From JABDOU01 sp041609995 (lineage in GTDB: Bacteria > Actinomycetota > Acidimicrobiia > Spongiisociales > SHLN01): DNA of 64,000 nt. Position 1 is the first letter of the stretch; each line of letters begins with the position of its first letter. Below, piece after piece: positions 41,584 through 50,013 of the stretch. The stretch covers positions 1-64,000 of the forward strand of contig JBFIPU010000005.1 in NCBI GenBank assembly GCA_041609995.1. The letters run 5' to 3'. Made by a program: the position numbers and the translations under genes. The notes beneath the pieces were generated by a model. The model did no database searches. It was not told the DNA's origin and saw nothing but the letters and a program-made list of their open reading frames with translations.

Positions 41584-42044
41584 CGAACGGTGACGACCAG
41601 CCCAGCGATGTCCTGACTGTCGATGTCCTGGTGTTGTGCACCGGCAATCGATGTCGCTCCCAGATCGCCGAAGGCTGGCTGCGGAGTTTCTTCGGCGAGC
41701 GGATGGTGGTTGCCAGCGCAGGGCTGAGCCCATCGACGGTTCATCCGCTGGCGATCCAGGTGATGAACGAGGTCGGCGTCGATATCAGTGCTCAGACCTC
41801 CAAACACGTCGACGAGCTGGCCGGTGCCGAGGTCGGCGTGGTCGTCACGGTGTGCGATTCCGCAGCTGAGTCTTGCCCGACGTTTCCGGCATCCACGAGC
41901 GTGATTCACCGGAGCTTTCCGGACCCGGACCACCCCGAGCTGGAAGTCGCCGAGCAGCTCGAGATCATGCGTCGCGCTCGTGACGAAATCGGGGCGTGGG
42001 CGAAAGCGTTCGTTGCCGAGCTTCTGGCGGGTCAGGAGACGTAG
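41580..42044 (+). CDS. Arsenate reductase/LMW phosphatase-fold protein
   Basis: A 154-aa protein of the low-molecular-weight tyrosine-phosphatase fold. The P-loop CTGNRCRS is near residue 19, and VCDSAAESCPTFP near residue 97 supplies the two further cysteines of thioredoxin-coupled ArsC. The DP motif FPDPDHPE follows. The cysteine trio favours arsenate reductase over a Wzb-type phosphatase, though its place inside a glycan locus with two Wzc-like proteins makes the latter worth considering. GTG 41580 overlaps a short upstream ORF; an in-frame ATG at 41529 is the alternative. It overlaps the end of the convergent fusion gene by 13 nt. Confidence 0.78.
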   Translation: MTNGDDQPSDVLTVDVLVLCTGNRCRSQIAEGWLRSFFGERMVVASAGLSPSTVHPLAIQVMNEVGVDISAQTSKHVDELAGAEVGVVVTVCDSAAESCPTFPASTSVIHRSFPDPDHPELEVAEQLEIMRRARDEIGAWAKAFVAELLAGQET

Positions 42045-44578
42045 GCGACCTGCGGATCCGGGCTGCCCGATGGGGCGACCTCGAAGCCCGCGACTTCGGC
42101 GACGATCCGCTGGAGCTCGTATCGGGCGTGCTCGGGGTCGAGGTTGGGTCCGACCCGGATCGGTGGACGCTCGATGAAGTCGGTGATTGCAGCGGCCATG
42201 TCGTCGGCGATCTGGTCGAGCGAACCGGGCTCGATCAGGGCGATGCGGGACGCATCGGGCGCCGACTCTGCGATTGTCTGGGCACCTCCATTGGACAAGA
42301 CGACGACCGGTGCCCCCCGCAGCATGGTCTCCGCCAGAGCCAGCCCGCCTTCTTCTCTCACGCCGGTGAACAAGACGGCGCCGGCGGTGGCGAAGAGCTC
42401 CTGCACATCGTCATATGGGATGAATCCTCGCTGGTCCACCCGATGTTCGATCCCCAGTCGCTTGATGAGACGCTCGACCGCCTTTCGCTCGGGACCGTCG
42501 CCCACCAGGATCAGCCGGATGTGATCCGGGGTTCGGGCCACGGCATGCAACGCGATGTGCACACCTTTGCGTGACTCGAAGTTGTTGGCGAACAGGACGA
42601 ACGGTTCCCGTTTGATCGGCTTGCTTTGGCCGATTTCGGCGAACATCACGTGATTCATGATGACGGCCCGTCGCCGCACGTCGGACGGCAGGCGTCGTAG
42701 CGTCGATCGGTTTTGGACGATCGGTACCGTGGCCCGCCGCCAGGTACGGCGGGTCGTCGGAAGCAGCGAGATCACTTTCACTGCGAGTAGCTCGAACACC
42801 TCCCAGAAGATGCCCCGGGGTCCCAATGCCGGCCACATACGGGCCGGTGTCGTGACAGCGCCTCCCACGGGTCCCCATACGGAGGGAATGGGGAGGGCGG
42901 TGGCCGCCGATGGAATCCAATACGCCGAGTAGGTGGCGTGGTACGCGACGTCGAAGGGGGTCTCTTCATGCAATCGTCTGGCGGCTTTGCGGGCGCGCGG
43001 CACCCAGGCCAGATAGGCGATGAAGTATCCCCACAGATGTGCCCGCGCCTTGTTGTTCGGTTCGTGCGGTACCAATCGAACCCATCGCGGTTCGGGCACT
43101 TCCACGTAGGTGACCGGATTGTCCGGGTGCTCTTCTTCCCACGCCCGGATCGCCGGGATGTTGTCCGGGCTGACGAGACACGTGACCTCTGCCGATTCAC
43201 CAAGCGTCTGAACGAGACCCCAGCCGGCGGCGTGCTCAGACCCACGGGCCGGCTCACACGCATAAGCGAATGCGATCACCCGCGGGGTACCTTCCCGCAG
43301 GCGTGTCGTGGGGTCGGCGTATACCCCGATCAAATCACTCCGGTATCCACGCCACCGGATCCACTGCAGTGCCATCAGGCTGAGCGGGAATGCGAAGGCA
43401 CCCGTCCACATGGCGGATGCCCCGCCCACCAACCGGGCAAACGTTGCGCGCCACTCGACCCGGGCGAGGGTCTCCTGGCGCCCGCCGCCGATCAGCTCGG
43501 ACCGGGGTGATTCGAGCAGGCCCTGGAAGATGTTCGACAGCGATGTGACCGCCACCAGCCCGGCGACCACCCAGGCGCCATCGAGCTGGGAGATGTAGGT
43601 GAGCGGGTTGCCGGCCCACGGATGGCCCGCGACTGCAATATAGAGGACGCCGGAACCGACAATCGCGAGGGCGAAGGTCCGTGAGATGCGGCGGGCTGAC
43701 CCGGTGTTGCCGGCCGAGGCAGATTCCATCGACCGGGGCGCGAGCACCGCTCTGAGGCCTTCTGCGAGCACAGCCAGCGGCCGGGCGGCCTGGCGGGCCG
43801 CCTCGGCGTAACCCGTCACGTCGGCTGAGGTGAGCACGGAGATCGTTCCCAGAACGGCGAAATCGCCGACGGCAAACAACAATTCGTGGGTCGACAGGTG
43901 CCGGCCGGAGCCGATGAGCTCCCGCGCATCGAGCTTCTCGTTGAACGGCTCAGGATGCAGTCCCCGCGCCATGATGAGGGCCAGGGGCAGTGAGATCGCG
44001 TTGGCGACGGCCAGCGAGCCGAACGGTATCCATACCGGCGAGATGGACGTGCTCTGAATCACCAGCACTGCCACGACGATGGCGCCGAGCTGGATGCCCG
44101 ACACGAGCGCCGCTCGCCACGAGGCATCCGACAGGTGCAGCACCCGCCGCACGTGGTCCTGAATCGGGGACAGGAAGGCGGCCACCACGCCGGCCAGGGC
44201 GAAGGCGACCAACAAGCTCGTGTCAGGCTGCTCGTCTGGCCGCCAGAAGAAGTTGATCCACAAGATCGGAAGCAAGACGAGGGGTGCAGCCAAAGCCGAG
44301 GGCCCTGCTCCCAGCCTGAGAGACTGGGTCAATACCCCGGCACGTTGGCGGCGGGGGCTGGTCAGCGAGGCCACTTCGCACGGCACGAACATGAGCCATG
44401 TCGGGATGACGGTGGCGATCCGGAAGGCGCCGAAGAAGAGGGCCCAGGCGCCGGCTGCGCTCACGAAGTCCTTGCCGAGGCCGAGTGCGTAGAGGCCGAT
44501 GACGAACGTGGCGAGAGATGCGAATCCCTGATCGATCAGACCAGCCGGGATGACTCTACGAGACTCCTGCGACTTCAT
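42032..44578 (-). CDS. Flippase-glycosyltransferase fusion protein
   Basis: An uninterrupted 848-aa frame joining two functions that are usually separate genes. Residues 1 to about 425 form a polytopic protein with some 12 hydrophobic segments, related to polysaccharide flippases (Wzx/MATE-like; it starts VIPAGLIDQGFASLATFVIG). Residues from about 430 form a GT4 glycosyltransferase: YACEPARGSEHAAGWG, FANNFESRKGVH, LILVGDGPE, and the donor-site EEGGLALAETMLRG. The ATG at 44578 overlaps the stop of the upstream ligase. I see no stop, start or ribosome site at the junction. The product would couple sugar addition to lipid-linked glycan export. Sugar unknown. Confidence 0.85.
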   Translation of the reverse strand: MKSQESRRVIPAGLIDQGFASLATFVIGLYALGLGKDFVSAAGAWALFFGAFRIATVIPTWLMFVPCEVASLTSPRRQRAGVLTQSLRLGAGPSALAAPLVLLPILWINFFWRPDEQPDTSLLVAFALAGVVAAFLSPIQDHVRRVLHLSDASWRAALVSGIQLGAIVVAVLVIQSTSISPVWIPFGSLAVANAISLPLALIMARGLHPEPFNEKLDARELIGSGRHLSTHELLFAVGDFAVLGTISVLTSADVTGYAEAARQAARPLAVLAEGLRAVLAPRSMESASAGNTGSARRISRTFALAIVGSGVLYIAVAGHPWAGNPLTYISQLDGAWVVAGLVAVTSLSNIFQGLLESPRSELIGGGRQETLARVEWRATFARLVGGASAMWTGAFAFPLSLMALQWIRWRGYRSDLIGVYADPTTRLREGTPRVIAFAYACEPARGSEHAAGWGLVQTLGESAEVTCLVSPDNIPAIRAWEEEHPDNPVTYVEVPEPRWVRLVPHEPNNKARAHLWGYFIAYLAWVPRARKAARRLHEETPFDVAYHATYSAYWIPSAATALPIPSVWGPVGGAVTTPARMWPALGPRGIFWEVFELLAVKVISLLPTTRRTWRRATVPIVQNRSTLRRLPSDVRRRAVIMNHVMFAEIGQSKPIKREPFVLFANNFESRKGVHIALHAVARTPDHIRLILVGDGPERKAVERLIKRLGIEHRVDQRGFIPYDDVQELFATAGAVLFTGVREEGGLALAETMLRGAPVVVLSNGGAQTIAESAPDASRIALIEPGSLDQIADDMAAAITDFIERPPIRVGPNLDPEHARYELQRIVAEVAGFEVAPSGSPDPQVAYVS

Positions 44579-46047
44579 CGGGTGGTACCCACGTATCTGA
44601 GGGTGGGCCTGCTGGCGGTCGTGGGGGAGGACATTCCCAGATATGCGCCGATCCCGAAGATGCTCCAGAGCCAGATGCCGACCTGCGGGCCTTCGACGGT
44701 CGGATCGAAGAAGGCGTTGATGAGAATCGCCAGTGCCGCCAGGGCCAGCCACAGGGCCTGCATCGACTTCTCGTGCTCCTCGGTGTCCCGGAAGGTCGAC
44801 CACACTTTGTACATGCGACGGAACCAGGTGGACCAGAGCGCAATCCACAGTGCGGCTCCCACCAGACCCATGCGGGCCAGCACACCGAGATGTGAGTTGT
44901 GGGGGTTGCGAAGCCTGAGCTCGCGATCGATGGGCCCGCCTTCATAGCGGTACCGATCGGCCAGGTTCAGTCCGAATCCGAAACCGGAGACTGCCCGCTC
45001 GGGCTCGAGCAGGTCGTCGAGCACGTTTGTCCAGAGGACCGTCCTCCACGTGGCGGTGTTCGTCACCTCGTCGACCCCCTGTCCTTCCTCGGCAAAGCCG
45101 GTGGTGAAGAGGCTGGCGATGTTGCCGGCGAACTGCCGGGCGGACAACTCTCGCCGTTCGAGGTCGAACCTGACGTCGAGGGCAACGGCGACCAGGAAGA
45201 CGACGAGCAAGCCGGAGGCCCCGACCAGCATGATCCTGCGACTCGACCGTTCCAGCACAAAGGCAATCGCCAGCACCACGGCGGCCGCGATGAGCCCACC
45301 CCGCGTCTGGGTGCCGACGGCGATCAAGAGAATGAACGCCGGGACGGAAAAGACCAGGATTCTGCGCCGGGCCGTTGCGGATGCCCGCGGCCACACGATC
45401 AGTGCCAGGAACAGGATTGCCATCCCGCCTTGAACGGCGATGTTTCCGACCTTGTGGTAGGTGATTGCCACGTCCGAATCCGGTATTCGAATGGGCCATT
45501 CGCGATTCGCCATCGCCAGCCGCACAAAGGCCCAGACCAACCAGACGGGGATGGCCTTCGTGTAGAGAGCGGTCAAGCGCTCCATCAGGTTCGGCCGGGT
45601 GAGCATCAGTGTCCCGACGATGAGAGCAAACAGGCCGTAATACCAGAGGGCGGCGTCCCGGACTGCATCGATTCCCCAGCGAGGGAAGCCTTGCAGCGTG
45701 AACGCCAGGCCCCAAAGCATGAAGAGCACGAGGATCTGGATGGATCGATTGCGTCGGATGAAGATCGCGAAATTCGGTGACCAGATGGCGGTGAGAAGAC
45801 CGATCCCGAGCACGGCCTCTCCGACGAAAAGGGGCGTACCGGGCACGTGGAGCCAGGCAAAGGTCCTGTCGAGGAAGAGGTACCCGCCGAGCAGGAGGAT
45901 GACCGACGTGATGAAGGGGTCGGTGATACGTTCCATCCACTTGGTCGACTCCGAAGGTCGCACGCGGAGACGTCGGAGCCGACCGCGGCTGGCCTCCGGC
46001 AGGTGCCAGGTCTGACCGGAAAAGTCCTCTTCGGCGGTGGTGGTCAT
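44575..46047 (-). CDS. O-antigen ligase/polymerase family protein 1
   Basis: A 490-aa polytopic membrane protein of the Wzy_C superfamily, which polymerises or ligates lipid-linked glycans. About ten to twelve hydrophobic segments flank a long outer loop. Shared family elements are GTQTRGGL near residue 245 and RNPHNSHLGVLARMG near residue 378, with the catalytic-type histidine. The ATG at 46047 is chosen because the frame above it shadows the next gene. It closely parallels the neighbouring ligase throughout, so the pair arose by duplication. Polymerase or ligase function cannot be decided from sequence. Confidence 0.83.
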   Translation of the reverse strand: MTTTAEEDFSGQTWHLPEASRGRLRRLRVRPSESTKWMERITDPFITSVILLLGGYLFLDRTFAWLHVPGTPLFVGEAVLGIGLLTAIWSPNFAIFIRRNRSIQILVLFMLWGLAFTLQGFPRWGIDAVRDAALWYYGLFALIVGTLMLTRPNLMERLTALYTKAIPVWLVWAFVRLAMANREWPIRIPDSDVAITYHKVGNIAVQGGMAILFLALIVWPRASATARRRILVFSVPAFILLIAVGTQTRGGLIAAAVVLAIAFVLERSSRRIMLVGASGLLVVFLVAVALDVRFDLERRELSARQFAGNIASLFTTGFAEEGQGVDEVTNTATWRTVLWTNVLDDLLEPERAVSGFGFGLNLADRYRYEGGPIDRELRLRNPHNSHLGVLARMGLVGAALWIALWSTWFRRMYKVWSTFRDTEEHEKSMQALWLALAALAILINAFFDPTVEGPQVGIWLWSIFGIGAYLGMSSPTTASRPTLRYVGTTR

Positions 46048-46079
46048 GGTGTTGCTATCGGCATGATCGGGGCTCCCGC

Positions 46080-47582
46080 TTAGGAGCTGCTCACGAGTCT
46101 TCGCCGGCCCTCGGCCCGTGCGAGCGTTCTGCGCCACCGTTCGCGGTGTCCCTCGAAAGCGAGCGCCGATCCGAGGCCGAAGATGAACCAGAGCCAGATA
46201 GCGACCTGAGGACCCTCCAGGGTGGGGTCGAAGAAGGCGTTGATGAGAATGGCGATCACGCTGAGCTGGGCCCAGAGGATGATGCGTGCCTTTTGAGCCT
46301 TTTCCGACAGGAGGAGGTTCTGACGCGCCTTGGACAGCGCACGGAACCAGACAATGAACAACAGGACCCACAGCACCGCTCCCGTCACCCCCATGCGCGC
46401 CAGCACACTCAAATGCGAGTTGTGCGGGTTGCGTAGCCGGAGCTCCTCGGCGACCCGCGTATCGGCCTTGTCGTAACGCTCCGCCAGGCTTTCACCGAAA
46501 CCGAATCCCGAGAGGCCCCGCTCGAAGCCGACCACGTCGGACCACACGTCTCCCCACAGCTCCAGCCTCCAGTTGGCGGTTTGGGCGTTCTCGTTGTCAC
46601 TCGGCGTGACGGCGCCACCGACGTTGCCCTCTTCCCCACCGGCGACGATGGAGAAGATGTTTCCGGCGAATTGCTGTACCGATACCTCCCGCCGGTCGAG
46701 ATCGAACCGGATATCGAAGCTCACCGCCAGGATGCCGAGAATCAGGGTCACGGCCGTGGCAGCCACCATGGTCGGGCGGGTGGCCTTCGACATTCCCCAC
46801 AAGAAGATGAACGCAATGGCTCCTGCCAGCAGGCCGCCGCGGGTCTGGGTGCCGGCCACGATGAACATCAGGAGTCCGCTCATGCTGAGCACACCCCAGG
46901 CGAGCTTGTGAGATCTCTTCCTCAGGCGGGGCCAGATGAGGAGGCCGACGAAGATCAAGCCCATGGCGGCCTGGACGGCGATATTGCCGGTCTTGTGCGA
47001 CGTGATCGGCACGAACGAATCGGGTACCAATGGGAATCCTGACTCGATCTTCTGGGCCTCGTCTCCCTGCATCATCAGTCTCACCCAGCCGAAGGTGAAA
47101 AAGACCACGAGCAGCCGGGTGTAGAGGACGATCAAGCGCTCTTCCATGTCCGGCCGCGCCAGGAGGATCACGCCGCCGATGACGGCGAAGGCGGCGTAGT
47201 AGAACAGAGCGGCGTCGCGAACAGCGTCGAGTTGCGCCGACGGAAGCCCGATCGCCATGAGCAATAGGCCCCACGCCACGAACACCCCCAACGCCTGCAT
47301 GGGGCGGCTGAGCTGGAACAGGCGCAGCACGTGCCGGCTCATGAGCACGATGGTGAGAACGATCACCATGACGATTTCACCCACGAAGAGCGGGGTGCCC
47401 GGCACGTGGATCCAGGCGAACGCCCGGTCCCCCAACAGATAGCCGGCGAGGAGGAACATGATGACGTAGAACGCCATCTCGACGTCGCGTTTGCGGCTTT
47501 TTTCGCGTGCCAGGGCCGTGGCCGCCTGGCTCAGCTGATGTCCGCCCGGATCGAGGTCGATCGCTTCGGTGTCAGTCGTCAT
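46080..47582 (-). CDS. O-antigen ligase/polymerase family protein 2
   Basis: A 500-aa polytopic protein, paralogue of the preceding gene. Shared blocks include WIHVPGTPLFVGE, DAVRDAALFYYAAFA, GTQTRGGLLAG, RFDLDRREVSVQQFAGNI, RNPHNSHLSVLARMG, and NAFFDPTLEGPQVAIWLWFI in the same order and spacing. It differs by an Asn/Glu-rich insertion in the outer loop (TPSDNENAQTANW). The gap to copy 1 is 32 nt. One copy may polymerise and the other ligate. Confidence 0.83.
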   Translation of the reverse strand: MTTDTEAIDLDPGGHQLSQAATALAREKSRKRDVEMAFYVIMFLLAGYLLGDRAFAWIHVPGTPLFVGEIVMVIVLTIVLMSRHVLRLFQLSRPMQALGVFVAWGLLLMAIGLPSAQLDAVRDAALFYYAAFAVIGGVILLARPDMEERLIVLYTRLLVVFFTFGWVRLMMQGDEAQKIESGFPLVPDSFVPITSHKTGNIAVQAAMGLIFVGLLIWPRLRKRSHKLAWGVLSMSGLLMFIVAGTQTRGGLLAGAIAFIFLWGMSKATRPTMVAATAVTLILGILAVSFDIRFDLDRREVSVQQFAGNIFSIVAGGEEGNVGGAVTPSDNENAQTANWRLELWGDVWSDVVGFERGLSGFGFGESLAERYDKADTRVAEELRLRNPHNSHLSVLARMGVTGAVLWVLLFIVWFRALSKARQNLLLSEKAQKARIILWAQLSVIAILINAFFDPTLEGPQVAIWLWFIFGLGSALAFEGHRERWRRTLARAEGRRRLVSSS

Positions 47583-47690
47583 CGTGTCGCCCGTTCGAGT
47601 TTTGCGTAGACCTGGGTTGTCGTGCCCGCCGGCGGAAAGGCGTTCTCAGTGTACCGACGCCGGGTTGACCGGATTCTCGCCATGGCACGC

Positions 47691-48464
47691 CTAGTTCGCC
47701 GAGCTCATTGTGTTTCGGATCGTGGGAGGGTTGCGCAGGATTCGAGCCACGAACCTCGGGTTGTTCTTGAGGTAGCGGCGCCACAGCCGCCGGGGCTCCT
47801 TGACCAGTCGGTAGAGCCACTCGAGCCCTCGATCCTGCATCCAACCCGGCGCCTGGGGGAGCTTGCCGGCGTGCATGTCGAAGGCCGCACCCACGCCCAG
47901 CAGACCGGCCGCCTCCAGGCGACCGCGATGTTCATCCATCCACCGCTCCTGCTTCGGGGTCGAGAGTCCTACCCAGACGAGGTCGGCGCCGGACCCGTTG
48001 ATCATGTCGACGATCTTCTGTGACTCGTGCTCTGTCAGCGACCGGAACGGGGGTGAGTATGTGCCGACGATGTTCACACCCGGAAACCGTTCGCGCAGTT
48101 GCTCCGCCAACAGTCCGGGCACATCGGGGGCGCCCCCGTAATAGAAGTGCTTCCAACCACGTTCGACTCCCAGCCGATGGATCTCGAGCATGAGGTCCGG
48201 ACCGTAAACACGGGACATGTGGTCGGCCCCGGCTTTGTGCCCGGCCCACACCATCGGCATGCCGTCCGGGGTGGTCAAACCCGAGCGATTGTGAATCTCC
48301 TTGAGGATCGGGTCATCCTGCGATTCCATGACACCGTGCACGCCGGTCACGCAGACGTATTCCCGTTCGCCCTCTTCGATCCAGCGAGCGATTTCGGCTA
48401 CCGCCATGTCCATGTTGATGGCCGAGACGCCGACCCCCAGGACGTCGATGCGATCGATGGTCAC
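47691..48464 (-). CDS. WecG/TagA/CpsF-family glycosyltransferase
   Basis: A 257-aa GT26 enzyme that adds a sugar, often N-acetylmannosamine or its uronate, to a lipid-linked acceptor. Family motifs are VTGVHGVMESQDDP near residue 40, TTPDGMPMVW, FYYGGAPDVP, WVGLSTPKQERWM, and GAAFDMHAGKLPQAPGWMQ. The GTG at 48464 starts 2 nt after the epimerase stop; the frame above it is only a shadow. The exact sugar is unknown. Confidence 0.9.
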   Translation of the reverse strand: MTIDRIDVLGVGVSAINMDMAVAEIARWIEEGEREYVCVTGVHGVMESQDDPILKEIHNRSGLTTPDGMPMVWAGHKAGADHMSRVYGPDLMLEIHRLGVERGWKHFYYGGAPDVPGLLAEQLRERFPGVNIVGTYSPPFRSLTEHESQKIVDMINGSGADLVWVGLSTPKQERWMDEHRGRLEAAGLLGVGAAFDMHAGKLPQAPGWMQDRGLEWLYRLVKEPRRLWRRYLKNNPRFVARILRNPPTIRNTMSSAN

Positions 48465-48466
48465 GA

Positions 48467-49429
48467 TCAGCTCTTGGCTGCCTGGACCTGCTTTTCGATC
48501 CAGCGATAGGTGCCCTGGAGGCCTTCCTCGAGCGGGATCTTCGGTTCCCAGCCCAGCTTTTCGCGCAGCAGCGAGTTGTCCGAGTTGCGCCCTCGAACCC
48601 CCTGGGGACCGTCGACGTGCTTCAGCGTGATGTTCTTCTTGCCGGAGATGTCGATGACGATCTGGGCGAGTTCGTTGATCGTCACCATCCGATCGCGACC
48701 CAGGTTGAGGGGCTCCTGAACGTCGGACATCATCAACCGGTAAATCCCTTCGACACAATCGTCCACGTGGCAGAAGGAGCGGGTCTGCTCGCCGTCGCCC
48801 CAGATCTCGATTTCACCCCCGTCTTCGACCTCGGCCACCTTACGGCACATCGCCGCCGGCGCCTTTTCGCGGCCGCCGGTCCACGTCCCATATGGTCCGT
48901 AGATGTTGTGAAAACGCACGATGCGGATGTCGAGCCCGTGGTCGAGCGCGTAGTACTGGCACGCGATCTCTGAGATGAGCTTCTCCCACCCGTAGGCGTC
49001 CTGCGGGTCCGCCGGATAGGCGTCGGATTCCTTCAGCGGCACCACATCGGCGTCCGTCTGGAGGTGCTCGGGATAGATGCAGGCCGAAGACGTATAGAGG
49101 TATCTGGCGGCCCCGTTCTTACGCGCCGACTCGGTCATCTGCAGGTTGATCAGGGCATTGTTGTAGAGGATTTGTGAGTGGTTGGCGGAGATGAAACCCA
49201 TGCCACCCATATCGGCCGCCAGCGAGTAGACGTGGTCGATGCCTTCCGTGGCCTTGTCGGTGTTTTCTTTCCAGCGCAGATCGAGAAGCTGAAACTCGTC
49301 GGCGTCGATGTCGGTGAACTCGGGTTCCTTGATGTCGACCCCTCGGACCCAATAGCCCTTTTCCTTCAGATACGTGACGAGGTGATGACCGATGAATCCG
49401 CCAGCGCCAGTGACCAGAACCCGTTCCAT
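48467..49429 (-). CDS. GDP-mannose 3,5-epimerase-like NAD-dependent epimerase
   Basis: A 320-aa extended short-chain dehydrogenase. The Rossmann motif VTGAGGFIGHHL is at the N-terminus, the catalytic Ser/Tyr-Lys appear in YTSSACIYPE and DAYGWEKL. The stretch LAADMGGMGFISANHS is characteristic of GDP-mannose 3,5-epimerase, which makes GDP-L-galactose or GDP-L-gulose. ATG 49429 gives MERVLVTGAGG. It probably supplies a nucleotide sugar for the glycan built by its neighbours. A related epimerase specificity cannot be excluded. Confidence 0.85.
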   Translation of the reverse strand: MERVLVTGAGGFIGHHLVTYLKEKGYWVRGVDIKEPEFTDIDADEFQLLDLRWKENTDKATEGIDHVYSLAADMGGMGFISANHSQILYNNALINLQMTESARKNGAARYLYTSSACIYPEHLQTDADVVPLKESDAYPADPQDAYGWEKLISEIACQYYALDHGLDIRIVRFHNIYGPYGTWTGGREKAPAAMCRKVAEVEDGGEIEIWGDGEQTRSFCHVDDCVEGIYRLMMSDVQEPLNLGRDRMVTINELAQIVIDISGKKNITLKHVDGPQGVRGRNSDNSLLREKLGWEPKIPLEEGLQGTYRWIEKQVQAAKS

Positions 49430-50013
49430 GACTGCCTTTCGTATTGTCCCGTAACCCGTGAGGGAGTACACGACGTGCAGTCCGCGCTGCACTCGATTAG
49501 TTACCCCGCCAACACACCACCACGGTCCCGATATCGAGCGTATGGCGGCCTTACCGAGGAAATTGTAACTTCGGCAGGCGGTTCCGTCAGGGCCTACAGC
49601 TAGTTCTTTCGACCCAAAAGCAGAGCCCCTTGAGGGACTCTGGATCTGGCAGCCTCGGACGAACCGCGTCGGGATGACCTTCTGAAACCGGCGGCCACCG
49701 AGGTGGCTACACCCGGCGCACGGCCGATCTTCTTCCCGCCCGGCCCTCCAGGCGCAGTCCACGGTAGCCCCAGCGGCCACTGGTCGTCTGGTCACTGTTC
49801 TCGGTCGCGGACTGATCGCCGTTCGCAACGATGTGCCATACCCCGTCCACCTTTCGGACCCCGGGGACGGCGTGGTTTGGCGGTTTTCCAGGTTCTGACA
49901 AGCTGGGGACACGCGGAGTGGGGACCTTCGCCACGGATTCAAGTTTTTGTTCGATCGGGTCGTAGAGCACCTTCTGTGGTCGTTTCGACTACTGGCCGCA
50001 GGCGGAGTGATTG
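49430..50013. other. Divergent spacer before the beta-helix gene
   Basis: A 584-nt stretch between the epimerase and the first beta-helix gene. It contains GTGCAG-N6-CTGCAC (49475-49492) and a stem CAGAGCCCC/GGGACTCTG near 49620 whose minus-strand side is followed by CTTTT. It should hold promoters for both flanks, but none is clear. Short frames in it are unsupported apart from one doubtful candidate listed separately. Confidence 0.45.
49707..49970 (-). CDS. Doubtful 87-aa hypothetical protein
   Basis: A minus-strand frame starting at GTG 49970 with AGAAGG directly before it. The middle part (GVRKVDGVWHIVANGDQ) reads like protein, but the rest is of uncertain composition, codon third positions are only moderately GC-rich and no family is recognised. 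It may be a remnant or chance frame in the long divergent spacer. Confidence 0.2.
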   Translation of the reverse strand: MLYDPIEQKLESVAKVPTPRVPSLSEPGKPPNHAVPGVRKVDGVWHIVANGDQSATENSDQTTSGRWGYRGLRLEGRAGRRSAVRRV

